Source of the DNA: Comamonadaceae bacterium
GTDB taxonomy: Bacteria > Pseudomonadota > Gammaproteobacteria > Burkholderiales > Burkholderiaceae_C
Direction of reading: 5' to 3'
DNA: 64,000 nt
Assembly (NCBI GenBank): GCA_947447975.1
Contig: CANFLU010000003.1
Span: forward strand, 1-64,000
This document shows, in pieces, positions 47,830 to 56,296 of the stretch. Each line of letters starts with the position of its first letter. Positions within the stretch are counted from its first letter, which is position 1. The position numbers were made by a program, and so were the translations under genes. Under the pieces are notes generated by a model. That model worked only from the letters and a program-made list of their open reading frames with translations, was not told the origin of the DNA and did not search any database.

Positions 47830-49740
47830 ATGCACACTTCTTTGGCGCCCCATCCCTATTCGCGCAGCACGCCCTGGATGGTAGCCCTGGTTGGCAACCC
47901 CAATTGCGGCAAAACAGCGCTTTTTAATCTACTGACCGGGGCGCGCCAAAAAGTCGCCAACTATGCCGGTGTTACCGTCGAGCGCAAAGAAGGCCGGGCC
48001 CGCTTAGCCGACGGGACTCAGCTGGTCGTGATGGACTTGCCCGGCGCCTACAGCCTGACACCGGCAACGCCCGACGAGCAGGTGATGCGCGATGTGCTGA
48101 TGGGCGCGCGCGCGGACGAGGCGCCGCCCGATGTGCTGGTGGCGGTGGTGGATGCCACCAATTTGCGCATGAATTTGCGTTTGGTGCTGGAACTCAAAAC
48201 GCTGGGTCGGCCGTTGGTGGTGGCGCTGAACATGGCAGATGTGGCACGTGCCAATGGACTAGCGATTGACGTGGCGCGCTTACAAGCCGAACTGGGATGC
48301 CCGGTGGTCGAGACCGTAGCGGTACGTGCCCAGGGCCATGCGGCTTTGGTGCTGCAATTACAAAACGTGCTGCAAAGCCTGCCGGTAGTGGCAGCAGCTG
48401 CTGCGATTGCGCCTTCACCTAAGGACTCGCCCACCATGGCCGATCTGCAGCGCGAGGTGCGGCACATTCTTGCGCTGGTTGCGCCGCTTGCCCCCCAGCG
48501 CGCCCGCTTTCAGCATCGCCTCGATGCCGTGCTGATGCACCCGGTGGCCGGTGTGCTGGTACTGGCTGCTGTTTTGTTTCTGATTTTCCAGGCGGTTTTT
48601 TCCTGGGCGGCCGTTCCTATGGATTTAATCAAGCAGGCCATGGCCACCGTGGGCGACTGGACGCTGGCCTCCATGCCTGAGGGGCCGCTGCGCAGCTTGT
48701 TAGTCGATGGGGTCATTGCCGGGGTCGGCGGCGTCTTGGTGTTCCTGCCGCAAATTCTGATTTTGTTTTTCTTTATTTTGCTGCTGGAAGATTCGGGTTA
48801 CTTGCCGCGCGCCGCGTTTTTGTTGGACAACGTGATGGGCAAAGTCGGCTTGTCCGGTCGCGCATTTATTCCCTTGCTCAGTAGCTTCGCCTGCGCCATA
48901 CCCGGCATCATGGCCACCCGCACCATTGCCAACTGGCGCGACCGTCTGGCTACCATCATGGTGGCCCCCTTGATGACCTGCTCGGCGCGGCTGCCGGTGT
49001 ATGCCTTGCTGATTGGCGCCTTCGTGCCCGAGCGCATGGTGTGGGGCTTAAGCGTGCGCGGGCTCACTTTGTTTGGCCTGTATCTGGCTGGCGTGGTATC
49101 GGCGATGGCGGTGGCTTGGGCATTCAAGCGGGTGTGGATGAAGTCGACCTACCAACCCTTGATGTTGGAGTTGCCGCCTTACCGCGTGCCCAGTATGCGC
49201 AACCTGGCCCAGGGTTTGTGGGAACGCGCGCGGATTTTTATGCAGCGCGTGGGCGGCATAATTTTTTCACTGATGGTAATTTTGTGGTTTCTGTCTAGCT
49301 ACCCCGCGCCACCTGCCGGTTGGGATGCCAGCCAGGGCCCGGCGATTGGCTATAGCGTCGCCGGTATGTTGGGACACGTGCTGCAATATGTGTTTGCTCC
49401 GATTGGATTTAATTGGCAAATTTCGATTGCCTTGGTGCCCGGTATGGCAGCGCGCGAAGTGGCTGTGGGTGCGTTGGGCACCGTCTACGCGCTCTCCGCG
49501 GCGGGCAGTGGTGTGGCCGATGCACTCTCGCCGATCTTGACCCAGAGTTGGTCGCTGGCCACGGCTTATTCCCTGCTTGCTTGGTTTGTGTTCGCCCCCC
49601 AATGCCTGTCCACACTTGCCGTGGTGCGGCGCGAGACCAACTCCTGGCGCTACCCATTGCTGATGGCAGGCTATTTGTTCGGCCTGGCCTATATAGCGGC
49701 CTGGCTGACATTTCGCGTCACCACCGCGCTGACGGCTTGA
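47830..49740 (+). CDS. feoB: Ferrous iron transporter B
   Basis: Fe(II) importer with a cytoplasmic G-protein domain fused to a membrane channel. G motifs are visible: G1 GNPNCGKT at residues 22-29, G3 DLPG, and G4 NMAD. The membrane part has the two Gate regions with conserved Cys/Pro segments (SSFACAIPGIMATRTI and APLMTCSARLPVYALL). At 636 residues it is shorter than E. coli FeoB, lacking part of the loops. ATG 47830 is chosen rather than TTG 47794, which lies within feoA. Confidence 0.95.
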   Translation: MHTSLAPHPYSRSTPWMVALVGNPNCGKTALFNLLTGARQKVANYAGVTVERKEGRARLADGTQLVVMDLPGAYSLTPATPDEQVMRDVLMGARADEAPPDVLVAVVDATNLRMNLRLVLELKTLGRPLVVALNMADVARANGLAIDVARLQAELGCPVVETVAVRAQGHAALVLQLQNVLQSLPVVAAAAAIAPSPKDSPTMADLQREVRHILALVAPLAPQRARFQHRLDAVLMHPVAGVLVLAAVLFLIFQAVFSWAAVPMDLIKQAMATVGDWTLASMPEGPLRSLLVDGVIAGVGGVLVFLPQILILFFFILLLEDSGYLPRAAFLLDNVMGKVGLSGRAFIPLLSSFACAIPGIMATRTIANWRDRLATIMVAPLMTCSARLPVYALLIGAFVPERMVWGLSVRGLTLFGLYLAGVVSAMAVAWAFKRVWMKSTYQPLMLELPPYRVPSMRNLAQGLWERARIFMQRVGGIIFSLMVILWFLSSYPAPPAGWDASQGPAIGYSVAGMLGHVLQYVFAPIGFNWQISIALVPGMAAREVAVGALGTVYALSAAGSGVADALSPILTQSWSLATAYSLLAWFVFAPQCLSTLAVVRRETNSWRYPLLMAGYLFGLAYIAAWLTFRVTTALTA

Positions 49741-49754
49741 GGCTAAGATTGGCC

Positions 49755-50036
49755 ATGGACGCTCAATCACTTGCCGTTGCCGTGTTGGTGGGCACCAGTT
49801 TTGTTTATACGGCGCAGGCATTATTGCCTGCTACATGGCGTGTGCGGATACTGTACGCCATGGCGCTTTGGCCACTGCCCAGGCTTGCAGCGGCTGCGCT
49901 GGCACATCAAGCAGAAATGGCAGCAAGCAGTGGTTGCAATGGCTGTGCCCGCGCGAATAACACCCGCAAGGGTGCTTCCAGCGCTTCGCCGCCAAAAGAA
50001 GAAAAAATTGTTTTCATGCCCCGACGCGGCCCCTAG
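49755..50036 (+). CDS. Small FeoB-associated membrane protein with CxxC (DUF6587-like)
   Basis: A 93-residue protein beginning MDAQSLAVAVLVGTSFVYTA, with one hydrophobic helix, a short amphipathic stretch (AMALWPLPRLAAAALAHQAE), then SGCNGC followed by a basic, disordered tail. It starts 14 bases after feoB. Similar small Cys-containing proteins follow feoB in other Burkholderiales, I believe in the DUF6587 family, though I cannot check this. The CxxC could bind iron or act in redox, perhaps in place of FeoC. This is inference. Confidence 0.65.
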   Translation: MDAQSLAVAVLVGTSFVYTAQALLPATWRVRILYAMALWPLPRLAAAALAHQAEMAASSGCNGCARANNTRKGASSASPPKEEKIVFMPRRGP

Positions 50037-50065
50037 CCCGTTATTGCGCGGGCAGTGCTGCGCTA

Positions 50066-51073
50066 TCAGTCGCGCGGGCGCAGGCTGATAGTCATAGGCG
50101 AGGGCACACGCCCGTTTTCGTCAAAAGGCAGCCGCTCCGTTTTCAAAATCGCATTGAGTGCTGCTTCATCCCAATACGCATCACCGCTGCGTTTGCGCAA
50201 TTTAGCGCTGATGACTCTGCCGCTGGCGTCGGTGTACACATCATATTCTGCCGTGAGACTGGCACTCAACTCTTTGATAGAGGAAATATTGGGTCGGATC
50301 GCAGCGACCACTTTGGCGCCGTAGTTTGCACTGGGCCCTGCGCTTTGCGCCGCGTTGCCGCTTGCATTGGTGTTGCCACTTCCGGCAGACCCGGCGAGTT
50401 TGAGCGCGCGCTCGCGCGCGTCTTTGCGCAGCTTCTCGCTTTGTGCCTGCTCTTCGCGCAGGCGCTCGGCCTCCTGCTGCTTGGCAATTTCCAGGTCTTT
50501 CAGGCGTTTTTCTTCCGCGGCTTTGGCCGCTTCAATATCTTGTTGGCGCTTTTTCTCTGTGGCCTTGGCAGCTTCAAGTTCTTTGCGGCGCTTAGCCTCG
50601 TCGGCTTTGCTTAGTTTGGACTTTTCCGCCTTCTTTGCGTCCTGCGCCAGCGCCTGGGCTTTTTCTATTTCTGCTTTTAATGCTTCCTGCTTCTTTTTTT
50701 CCTGCCTTGCTTTTTCGCGTTCGTCTTGCTTTTTTTCTTGGGCTTTGCGCTCGGCGGTGGCGATGTCCGCTTCCAGGGTAGGTCTAGGTGGCGTGGTCTG
50801 GACCGGCTCGGGTGCGGGAGCCGGCGGTACGGCCACGCTCTGCGTTTCGGGTGCCGGGGGCTCAACCGGCGGTAAGGGCGGGGCAGCCTCTTGGGGCAGC
50901 GGCGCCCACAATTCGGCGCTAAAGGTGGTGCTGGGGGTTTGCAAATGCCAGGGCACCGCATAGGCCAGCGCCAGCACCAGCAGGCCGTGCACGATCAGCG
51001 CAAGCGCCAATGCCCGACCCGACCCGGGCGAGGGCGGTGGTAAAAAATCGCTGTGCGCCTGGGCCGTGGCCAT
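50066..51073 (-). CDS. tolA: Cell-envelope integrity protein TolA (TonB-C domain)
   Basis: The 335-residue link from TolQR to the outer membrane. One N-terminal membrane anchor (LALALIVHGLLVLALAYAV), a Pro-rich spacer, then a long charged coiled coil of Lys/Glu/Ala from about residue 100 to 225, and the C-terminal TolA/TonB-type domain (AEYDVYTDASGRVISAKL and WDEAALNAILKTERLPF). It follows tolR by five bases. tolB and pal do not follow, unlike the classic operon. Confidence 0.93.
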   Translation of the reverse strand: MATAQAHSDFLPPPSPGSGRALALALIVHGLLVLALAYAVPWHLQTPSTTFSAELWAPLPQEAAPPLPPVEPPAPETQSVAVPPAPAPEPVQTTPPRPTLEADIATAERKAQEKKQDEREKARQEKKKQEALKAEIEKAQALAQDAKKAEKSKLSKADEAKRRKELEAAKATEKKRQQDIEAAKAAEEKRLKDLEIAKQQEAERLREEQAQSEKLRKDARERALKLAGSAGSGNTNASGNAAQSAGPSANYGAKVVAAIRPNISSIKELSASLTAEYDVYTDASGRVISAKLRKRSGDAYWDEAALNAILKTERLPFDENGRVPSPMTISLRPRD

Positions 51074-51078
51074 GGGGT

Positions 51079-51504
51079 TCAGGGTGCGAGTTGCACCGAT
51101 AGGCCGATACGTGCAATACCGGCACGTTGCAAGGTGTCCATGACCTTGACCACGCGCTCATATTGCACGCTTTTGTCTGCGCTGATCACCACGGCGCTGG
51201 TATTGGACGGATGGACAGCTTGGGCTTTGCGCACCGCGTTAGCCAGGTTCTCCAACTTCACTTCACTGGCAGGGCCTTGGCCTTTGATTTCAAGGGTATT
51301 GTCTTTGCCCACGATGATCTGAATCACAACATCGGGCTGCTTGGCAGCACTGCCCACGCTGGGCAAGTCCACTACGCTGGGCGTAATCAGTGGCGCGGTC
51401 ACCATAAAGATAATGAGCAGCACCAACATCACATCGATGAAGGGCACCATATTGGGCTCGCTGATGGTGCGTCTGCCGCGACCCCTTGAACTGACTGCGG
51501 GCAT
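51079..51504 (-). CDS. tolR: TolR / ExbD-family biopolymer transport protein
   Basis: A 141-residue protein with a single N-terminal helix (NMVPFIDVMLVLLIIFMV) that carries the conserved Asp needed for proton use, then a periplasmic domain with VDLPSV and the ISADKSVQYERVVKVMDTLQ segment. AGGAG lies nine bases before the ATG. It sits between tolQ and tolA. Confidence 0.94.
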   Translation of the reverse strand: MPAVSSRGRGRRTISEPNMVPFIDVMLVLLIIFMVTAPLITPSVVDLPSVGSAAKQPDVVIQIIVGKDNTLEIKGQGPASEVKLENLANAVRKAQAVHPSNTSAVVISADKSVQYERVVKVMDTLQRAGIARIGLSVQLAP

Positions 51505-51544
51505 GGGCTACTCCTGTCCTGCGTGCAATGGCCGCATCATGGCT

Positions 51545-52243
51545 TTAGCGGGGTGCGTTGGTGTTGGCCTGCGCGCTGACATTGCGTTGCAGGATATTGG
51601 AAAACTCTTCAATAAAGGTTTCATGGCTGATGGCAATGCGGTCGAGGTCGCGTGCAAAGCGGTTATAGGCGATCACCGCAGGAATGGCGGCAAACAGGCC
51701 GATGGCCGTGGCTACCAGCGCCTCCGCAATACCCGGCGCCACGGTCGCCAGTGTCACCTGCTGCAAAGCCGCCAGGCCCGTAAAGGCGTGCATGATGCCC
51801 CACACCGTACCGAATAGACCGACGTAAGGCGATACCGAACCCACCGAGGCTAAGAAAGATAAATTGCTTTCCACCTCGTCCATCTCGCGCTGGAAACTAG
51901 CGCGCATGGCGCGGCGTGCGCCGTCCATCAAAGTGGCGACGTCGGAGACACGGCGTTCACGCAGTTTTTGGAATTCGCGCATGCCACTGGCAAAGATGCG
52001 CTCCATAGGCCCGGAGTTGACGCCTTTGCTCGCCGCTGTGGTGTAAAGCTCATTGAGGCTAGAGCCCGACCAGAACTCTCGCTCAAAGACTTCATTGAGC
52101 GATTTGACGCGCTGCAAGGCAAAAATTTTACGGAAGATGGCCGACCAACTGGCAATGGAGACCAACATCAAGAGGAGCATCACCAGTTGCACGACCAAAC
52201 TGGCGTGCATTACGAGTTGAAGAATGTCGAGGTCCTGATTCAT
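51545..52243 (-). CDS. tolQ: TolQ / ExbB-family motor protein
   Basis: A 232-residue inner-membrane protein that forms the proton channel with TolR. Three hydrophobic segments and the family cores FLASVGSVSPYVGLFGTVWGI and GIAEALVATAIGLFAAIPAVI are clear. It is the first gene of tolQ-tolR-tolA. The association with a TolA-type rather than TonB-type third gene favours Tol over ExbBD. Confidence 0.94.
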   Translation of the reverse strand: MNQDLDILQLVMHASLVVQLVMLLLMLVSIASWSAIFRKIFALQRVKSLNEVFEREFWSGSSLNELYTTAASKGVNSGPMERIFASGMREFQKLRERRVSDVATLMDGARRAMRASFQREMDEVESNLSFLASVGSVSPYVGLFGTVWGIMHAFTGLAALQQVTLATVAPGIAEALVATAIGLFAAIPAVIAYNRFARDLDRIAISHETFIEEFSNILQRNVSAQANTNAPR

Positions 52244-52286
52244 AAAGAGGCCTTGTGGGTGAAAAATGCAGGCGACGAAGGCCCTA

Positions 52287-53474
52287 TTATCCGGCTAGCA
52301 TGGCACGCAAGCGCTCAATGGCGATATGCAATTGTTCCATGGAACTGGCGGTGGAAAAGCGTACAAATTGCGCGCCGTGGGTGGGGCCAAAATCGCGCCC
52401 TGGTGTGATCGCGACATGGGCGCGCTCCATCACGGCAAAAGAAAAATCCCAACTGTCTTGGATGCCTAAACGCGCACATGCCTCGGTGCAATCGGCCCAG
52501 GCGTAAAACGCGCCATCCGGCATAACTGGTACGGTGAGCCCCAGCCCATCGAGCGCAGGTACAAAGTAGTCCCGCCGTGTTGCAAAAGCCTGCCGGCGGC
52601 TTTCATACAGCGCGATGCTTTCGTCTTCAAAGCAGGCCAGTGCTGCATGCTGGGCAATGGCGCTGGGACAAATAAACAGGTTTTGCGCCAGGCGTTCAAT
52701 CACCGGCACCAGCGAAGGGGGCAGCACCATCCAGCCCAGGCGCCAGCCTGTCATATTGAAGTATTTGCTAAAACTGTTAATACTGATAACCGCGTCATCC
52801 AATGCCAGCGCGCTGACCCCGAAATGGGCGTCATAGCTAAGCGGAAGGTAGATCTCATCGACTAAGGTAACACCGCCGTGCGATTGCACCACTGCATGGA
52901 TCCGCGCCATTTCAGCCGGGTCAATAGAACTGCCGGTGGGATTGGAGGGCGAGGCCAGCAATACGCCGCGGGTTTTCGGACCCCAGGCCGCTTGCACTTG
53001 GGCTGCGCTGAGTTGAAAGCGGTGTTCTGCGGTGGTCGGTAGCAAGACCGCACGCGCATCGGCAGCGCTGACGAAATGCCGGTTGCAAGGGTAGCTGGGA
53101 TCGGGCATCAACACTTCATCGCCGGCGTCGAGCAGCGCCAGGCAGGCCAATTGCAGCGCGGCCGAAGCGCCGGCCGTAATGACGATGCGGTCAGCCGCAA
53201 TGGCCAAGCCAAAGCGCTGACGGTACCAGTGGCTGATGCGCTCGCGCAGCGCGGGCAATCCGGTGGCTTGGGTGTACTGGCTGAGCCCGGCACGGATGGC
53301 GCGCTGCGCAGCCTCTTGCACCAAGGGGGGCGCGGTGAAGTCGGGCTCACCGATGTTGAGAAACACCATAGGGCGCGCGCTGTCCTGCACCTGTTGCTCG
53401 AGTGCAGAGGCGGCCTTGGCCACTTCCATCACATAAAAAGGTTCGATGGCCTGGGCGCGGCGAGAAATCTGCAT
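52287..53474 (-). CDS. Pyridoxal-phosphate aminotransferase, class I/II
   Basis: A 395-residue fold-type I aminotransferase. Visible features are the substrate-binding NIGEPDFTAPP, the PLP-contacting TAGASAALQLA, the SNPTGS loop with the conserved Asn, VDEIYLPLSYD with the Asp-Tyr pair, and the Schiff-base Lys in SFSKYFNMTGWRLGW, ending near FVRFSTASSMEQLHIAIERL with the carboxylate-binding Arg. The substrate amino acid is not clear. ATG at 53474 is taken; it follows nusB by 13 bases, and is likely part of its operon. Confidence 0.9.
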   Translation of the reverse strand: MQISRRAQAIEPFYVMEVAKAASALEQQVQDSARPMVFLNIGEPDFTAPPLVQEAAQRAIRAGLSQYTQATGLPALRERISHWYRQRFGLAIAADRIVITAGASAALQLACLALLDAGDEVLMPDPSYPCNRHFVSAADARAVLLPTTAEHRFQLSAAQVQAAWGPKTRGVLLASPSNPTGSSIDPAEMARIHAVVQSHGGVTLVDEIYLPLSYDAHFGVSALALDDAVISINSFSKYFNMTGWRLGWMVLPPSLVPVIERLAQNLFICPSAIAQHAALACFEDESIALYESRRQAFATRRDYFVPALDGLGLTVPVMPDGAFYAWADCTEACARLGIQDSWDFSFAVMERAHVAITPGRDFGPTHGAQFVRFSTASSMEQLHIAIERLRAMLAG

Positions 53475-53487
53475 GGCCCGTATCGGT

Positions 53488-54012
53488 TTAGGCGCTAGGG
53501 CGCGCCGCACGGTCCGCCTGCACCTCGAGTGCGCGCAGGTCCGGTGCCAAGCCGTTGAGCACGGCATTGACGTATTTATGGCCGTCGGTACCGCCAAATT
53601 CTTTGGCCAATTCCACGCATTCGTTGAGCACTACACGCCAAGGTACGTCCGGGCAATGCTGCATTTCGTAGACGCCAATCCATAGCACCACGCGCTCAAT
53701 CGGCGAAATTTCACTCAGTGGCCGGTCAAGGCGGGTACCAATCAGCTGGTCGGCCTTGTCGGCTTGGGCGATGCAGCCATGCAACAAGGCATCGAAATGC
53801 ACTGCGTCGGCTTTGGAAAAGCCCGACAGATCGCGGGTAAATACATCGATGTCAGCCGCAGGGTTCTTGCCAACCAGGCTTTGGTACAGACCTTGCACCG
53901 CAAACTCGCGCGCACGGCTGCGCTTGTTTTTGGTAGCGGTTTTGCGCGCGCCGGTGCTGCGGAGCTTGGGGTGCTGGTCCGGGGACGGTTCCAAGGCGTG
54001 GGAATCGGCCAT
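53488..54012 (-). CDS. nusB: Transcription antitermination protein NusB
   Basis: A 174-residue all-helical protein that binds boxA RNA with NusE for rRNA antitermination. Family marks are [41 protein letters not shown] and [26 protein letters not shown]. It has a basic N-terminal extension ([12 protein letters not shown]) and a C-terminal Ala/Arg tail. Its ATG overlaps the ribH stop by one base. Confidence 0.96.
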   Translation of the reverse strand: MADSHALEPSPDQHPKLRSTGARKTATKNKRSRAREFAVQGLYQSLVGKNPAADIDVFTRDLSGFSKADAVHFDALLHGCIAQADKADQLIGTRLDRPLSEISPIERVVLWIGVYEMQHCPDVPWRVVLNECVELAKEFGGTDGHKYVNAVLNGLAPDLRALEVQADRAARPSA

Positions 54013-54485
54013 TAAATTTGTTCCAATAAGTTAGCCATTTCAACGGCCACGCGCGCTGCATCGCTGCCTTTGACGGTTTGGCGCGCAATCGCCTGGCTCA
54101 GGTTTTCGGTGGTGAGTATGGCGTTGGCAATCGGGATTTGGAAATCCAGGGAAATACGCGTCACACCGGCGCTCGATTCATTGGCCACCAACTCGAAGTG
54201 GTAGGTCTCGCCCCGGATGATGCAGCCGATGGCGATCAGTGCGTCGAATCTGGACTTTTCCGCTAGCGCCTGCAAAGCCACCGGCACTTCTAAAGCGCCC
54301 GGTACGCTCACATGGTGGATATCGCGCTCGGCCACGCCCAGGGTCAACAACTCCTGTTTGCAAGCCTTGTTCAACGCATCGGTCACCTCATGGTTAAACC
54401 GCGCTTGCACAATACCGATGCACAAGCCTTTGCCTTCTAAGCGCTGGTCTTCGTTGTCTAAATTGCCTTTGTCAGCACCAAACAT
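54012..54485 (-). CDS. ribH: 6,7-dimethyl-8-ribityllumazine synthase
   Basis: Penultimate riboflavin enzyme, joining the ribitylamino-uracil to dihydroxybutanone phosphate. The 157-residue protein has [15 protein letters not shown], the [12 protein letters not shown] segment, the catalytic-region [20 protein letters not shown] (His included) and [14 protein letters not shown]. It lies 25 bases after ribBA and overlaps nusB, the conserved riboflavin/nusB cluster. Confidence 0.97.
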   Translation of the reverse strand: MFGADKGNLDNEDQRLEGKGLCIGIVQARFNHEVTDALNKACKQELLTLGVAERDIHHVSVPGALEVPVALQALAEKSRFDALIAIGCIIRGETYHFELVANESSAGVTRISLDFQIPIANAILTTENLSQAIARQTVKGSDAARVAVEMANLLEQI

Positions 54486-54510
54486 GGGTTTCTTTCCGGT
54501 TCAAAAATAA

Positions 54511-55641
54511 TCAGAGGGTCGGGGCACTTAGGTAGCCCACGGTTTCAAGGCCATACCCGGCCATGCTGGGCATGCGGCGCGGACTGCCCATGAGGCGCAT
54601 TTTTTGCACGCCGCACAAACGCAAAATCTGCGCACCGATGCCATAGGTACGCAGATCCATGCGACCGCGCTCGGGCGCTTGCGCGGGCCGCGCCGTACCT
54701 TCAAACTGGGCCAGTAACTGCTCGCCGGTTTCGCCGCAATTGAGCAGCACCAAAACGCCCTTGCCCTCGCGGGCCAAAAACGCCAAGCTGGCATCCAGAC
54801 TCCAAGAATGCAAGGTGCGTCCGACTTCCAGCGCATCGAGCACCGACAGTGGCTCGTGCACCCGGCACGCAACCGCCTCGGAGGCATCCCATTGGCCTTG
54901 CACCAGCGCCAAATGCACGCCCTGTCCGGTGGAGTCTTGAAAGGCATGGGCTTGGAAACTGCCAAAGGCGGTTTGCAATTCGCGGCTGGATTTGCGCTCG
55001 ACCAGTGACTCGACACGGCTGCGGTGGGCAATGAGGTCGGCGATGGTGCCGATTTTCAGACCATGCTCTGCCGCAAACAACTGCAGGTCTGGCAAGCGTG
55101 CCATGGTGCCGTCGTCTTTCATAATTTCGCAAATCACCGCTGCCGGTGTGCAACCGGCCATGGCCGCTAAATCGCAACCCGCTTCGGTGTGCCCCGCGCG
55201 CATCAGCACGCCGCCATCGACCGCCTGCAGCGGAAATATATGCCCTGGCTGTACCAGGTCTTGCGGTACGGCATTTTTGGCCACCGCGGCGCGTACCGTG
55301 CAGGCGCGATCGGCGGCAGAGATGCCGGTGCTCACCCCTTGGGCGGCCTCAATCGACACGGTAAACGCAGTGGAGTGTTTGGTGCCATTGCGTACCGCCA
55401 TGGGCGGCAATTGCAGGCGTTCGCAATGGGCCCGTGTCAGGGTCAGGCATATCAGGCCGCGCCCAAAGCGCGCCATGAAGTTAATCGCCTCAGCGCTCAC
55501 ATGGTCCGCGGCCAGCACCAGATCGCCTTCGTTTTCGCGGTCTTCTTCATCGATCAGGATGACGATTTTCCCGGCGCGCATGTCGGCCACAATGTCTTGC
55601 ACCGGTGAAATAGAAACAGGGGAGGGGCGGGAGGCGGTCAT
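54511..55641 (-). CDS. ribB: 3,4-dihydroxy-2-butanone-4-phosphate synthase fused to a degenerate GTP cyclohydrolase II domain (RibBX type)
   Basis: The 376-residue protein has an intact RibB half (residues 1-215; EDRENEGDLVLAA, HTEAGCDLAAMAG) that makes dihydroxybutanone phosphate. The RibA half (about 222-376) keeps the C-terminal RTYGIGAQILRLCGV but has lost the zinc Cys of the SECLTGD...RCDC motif (residues 259-285 have no C-x-C) and the RGHEGRGIG motif (NCGETGEQLL at 301-310). It is probably not a GTP cyclohydrolase, so a separate RibA is expected elsewhere. This matches RibBX proteins known from other proteobacteria. Start at 55641 fits the RibB fold. No FMN riboswitch is seen upstream. 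Confidence 0.9.
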   Translation of the reverse strand: MTASRPSPVSISPVQDIVADMRAGKIVILIDEEDRENEGDLVLAADHVSAEAINFMARFGRGLICLTLTRAHCERLQLPPMAVRNGTKHSTAFTVSIEAAQGVSTGISAADRACTVRAAVAKNAVPQDLVQPGHIFPLQAVDGGVLMRAGHTEAGCDLAAMAGCTPAAVICEIMKDDGTMARLPDLQLFAAEHGLKIGTIADLIAHRSRVESLVERKSSRELQTAFGSFQAHAFQDSTGQGVHLALVQGQWDASEAVACRVHEPLSVLDALEVGRTLHSWSLDASLAFLAREGKGVLVLLNCGETGEQLLAQFEGTARPAQAPERGRMDLRTYGIGAQILRLCGVQKMRLMGSPRRMPSMAGYGLETVGYLSAPTL

Positions 55642-55855
55642 CGGGTAGCTTTCGGATGGTCCAGCGTGTGCGGGCCTTGGTGGCGGCGGCGCTGTGAGGC
55701 GAGCGCAGATTATCGCCGCAAGCGCTGGCTTAGGGGTCTTCCTGGTTTTGGACCGTTTCGCCACGGCTTGGCAGCAGCATTGCGTGGCACCGCTGGCTGC
55801 CCCATTGGCTTGCCGACGACCTGCCCTCACCCGGGGCGTTGAGTCAGCACAAAGA

Positions 55856-56260
55856 TCAGTCGTCGATGGACGCGCTCCAGCGTGCATCCAGCCCTTTTTG
55901 CATGTCGCGCCGGTCGCGCTTGGTGGGGCGGCCATGGCTCAGGGCTTCGGCAGGCTCGGCATGCAAGCGCCGGTGTTCTTGCAGCGCGAGGCGTGTGCTG
56001 ATGCTTTCCGCACTTTCTTCGTACAAGGCCTGCGCTACCGGCGCCGGGCCGCGTACTGCGCTCAGACCTTTAACGGTGATGGTGCGCGGGATGCGGGCCT
56101 GCCACACCGTGAGCAGGTCGCCCACCCGCACCTCGCGCGAGGGCTTGATGTTTTGCTTGGCCATTTGCACATGGCCTTTGTTGACTTCGTCGGTGGCGAT
56201 GGAGCGGGTTTTGAAAAAACGCGCCGCCCACAGCCATTTGTCGATGCGCACACTGTCCAT
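55856..56260 (-). CDS. hslR: Hsp15-like RNA-binding S4-domain protein
   Basis: A 134-residue protein with an N-terminal S4 fold: VRIDKWLWAARFFKTRSIAT, GHVQMAKQNIKPSREVRVGD. The basic C-terminal tail (HGRPTKRDRRDMQKGL) is typical of Hsp15, which rescues stalled 50S subunits carrying peptidyl-tRNA. It follows the dihydrouridine synthase by 36 bases. Confidence 0.9.
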   Translation of the reverse strand: MDSVRIDKWLWAARFFKTRSIATDEVNKGHVQMAKQNIKPSREVRVGDLLTVWQARIPRTITVKGLSAVRGPAPVAQALYEESAESISTRLALQEHRRLHAEPAEALSHGRPTKRDRRDMQKGLDARWSASIDD

Positions 56261-56296
56261 GCTTGAATCTTGGTTGAAGGCTGGTTAAAAATAGGG

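Noticed and set aside
50066-52243. ExbB-ExbD-TonB iron energising system next to feoAB
   Set aside because: The third gene has the long Lys/Glu/Ala coiled coil of TolA rather than the short Pro-rich TonB, so the Tol assignment is better despite the nearby iron genes.
55642-55855. FMN riboswitch upstream of ribB
   Set aside because: I looked for the conserved RFN core (GGGGCNGGG ... CCGGCGGTA) in the - strand leader and did not find it; only ordinary GC-rich sequence is present.
54511-55935. A longer ribB start reaching 55935
   Set aside because: The extra ~98 residues are low-complexity Ala/Pro/Arg/Cys sequence with no similarity to the family; ATG at 55641 gives the normal RibB start.
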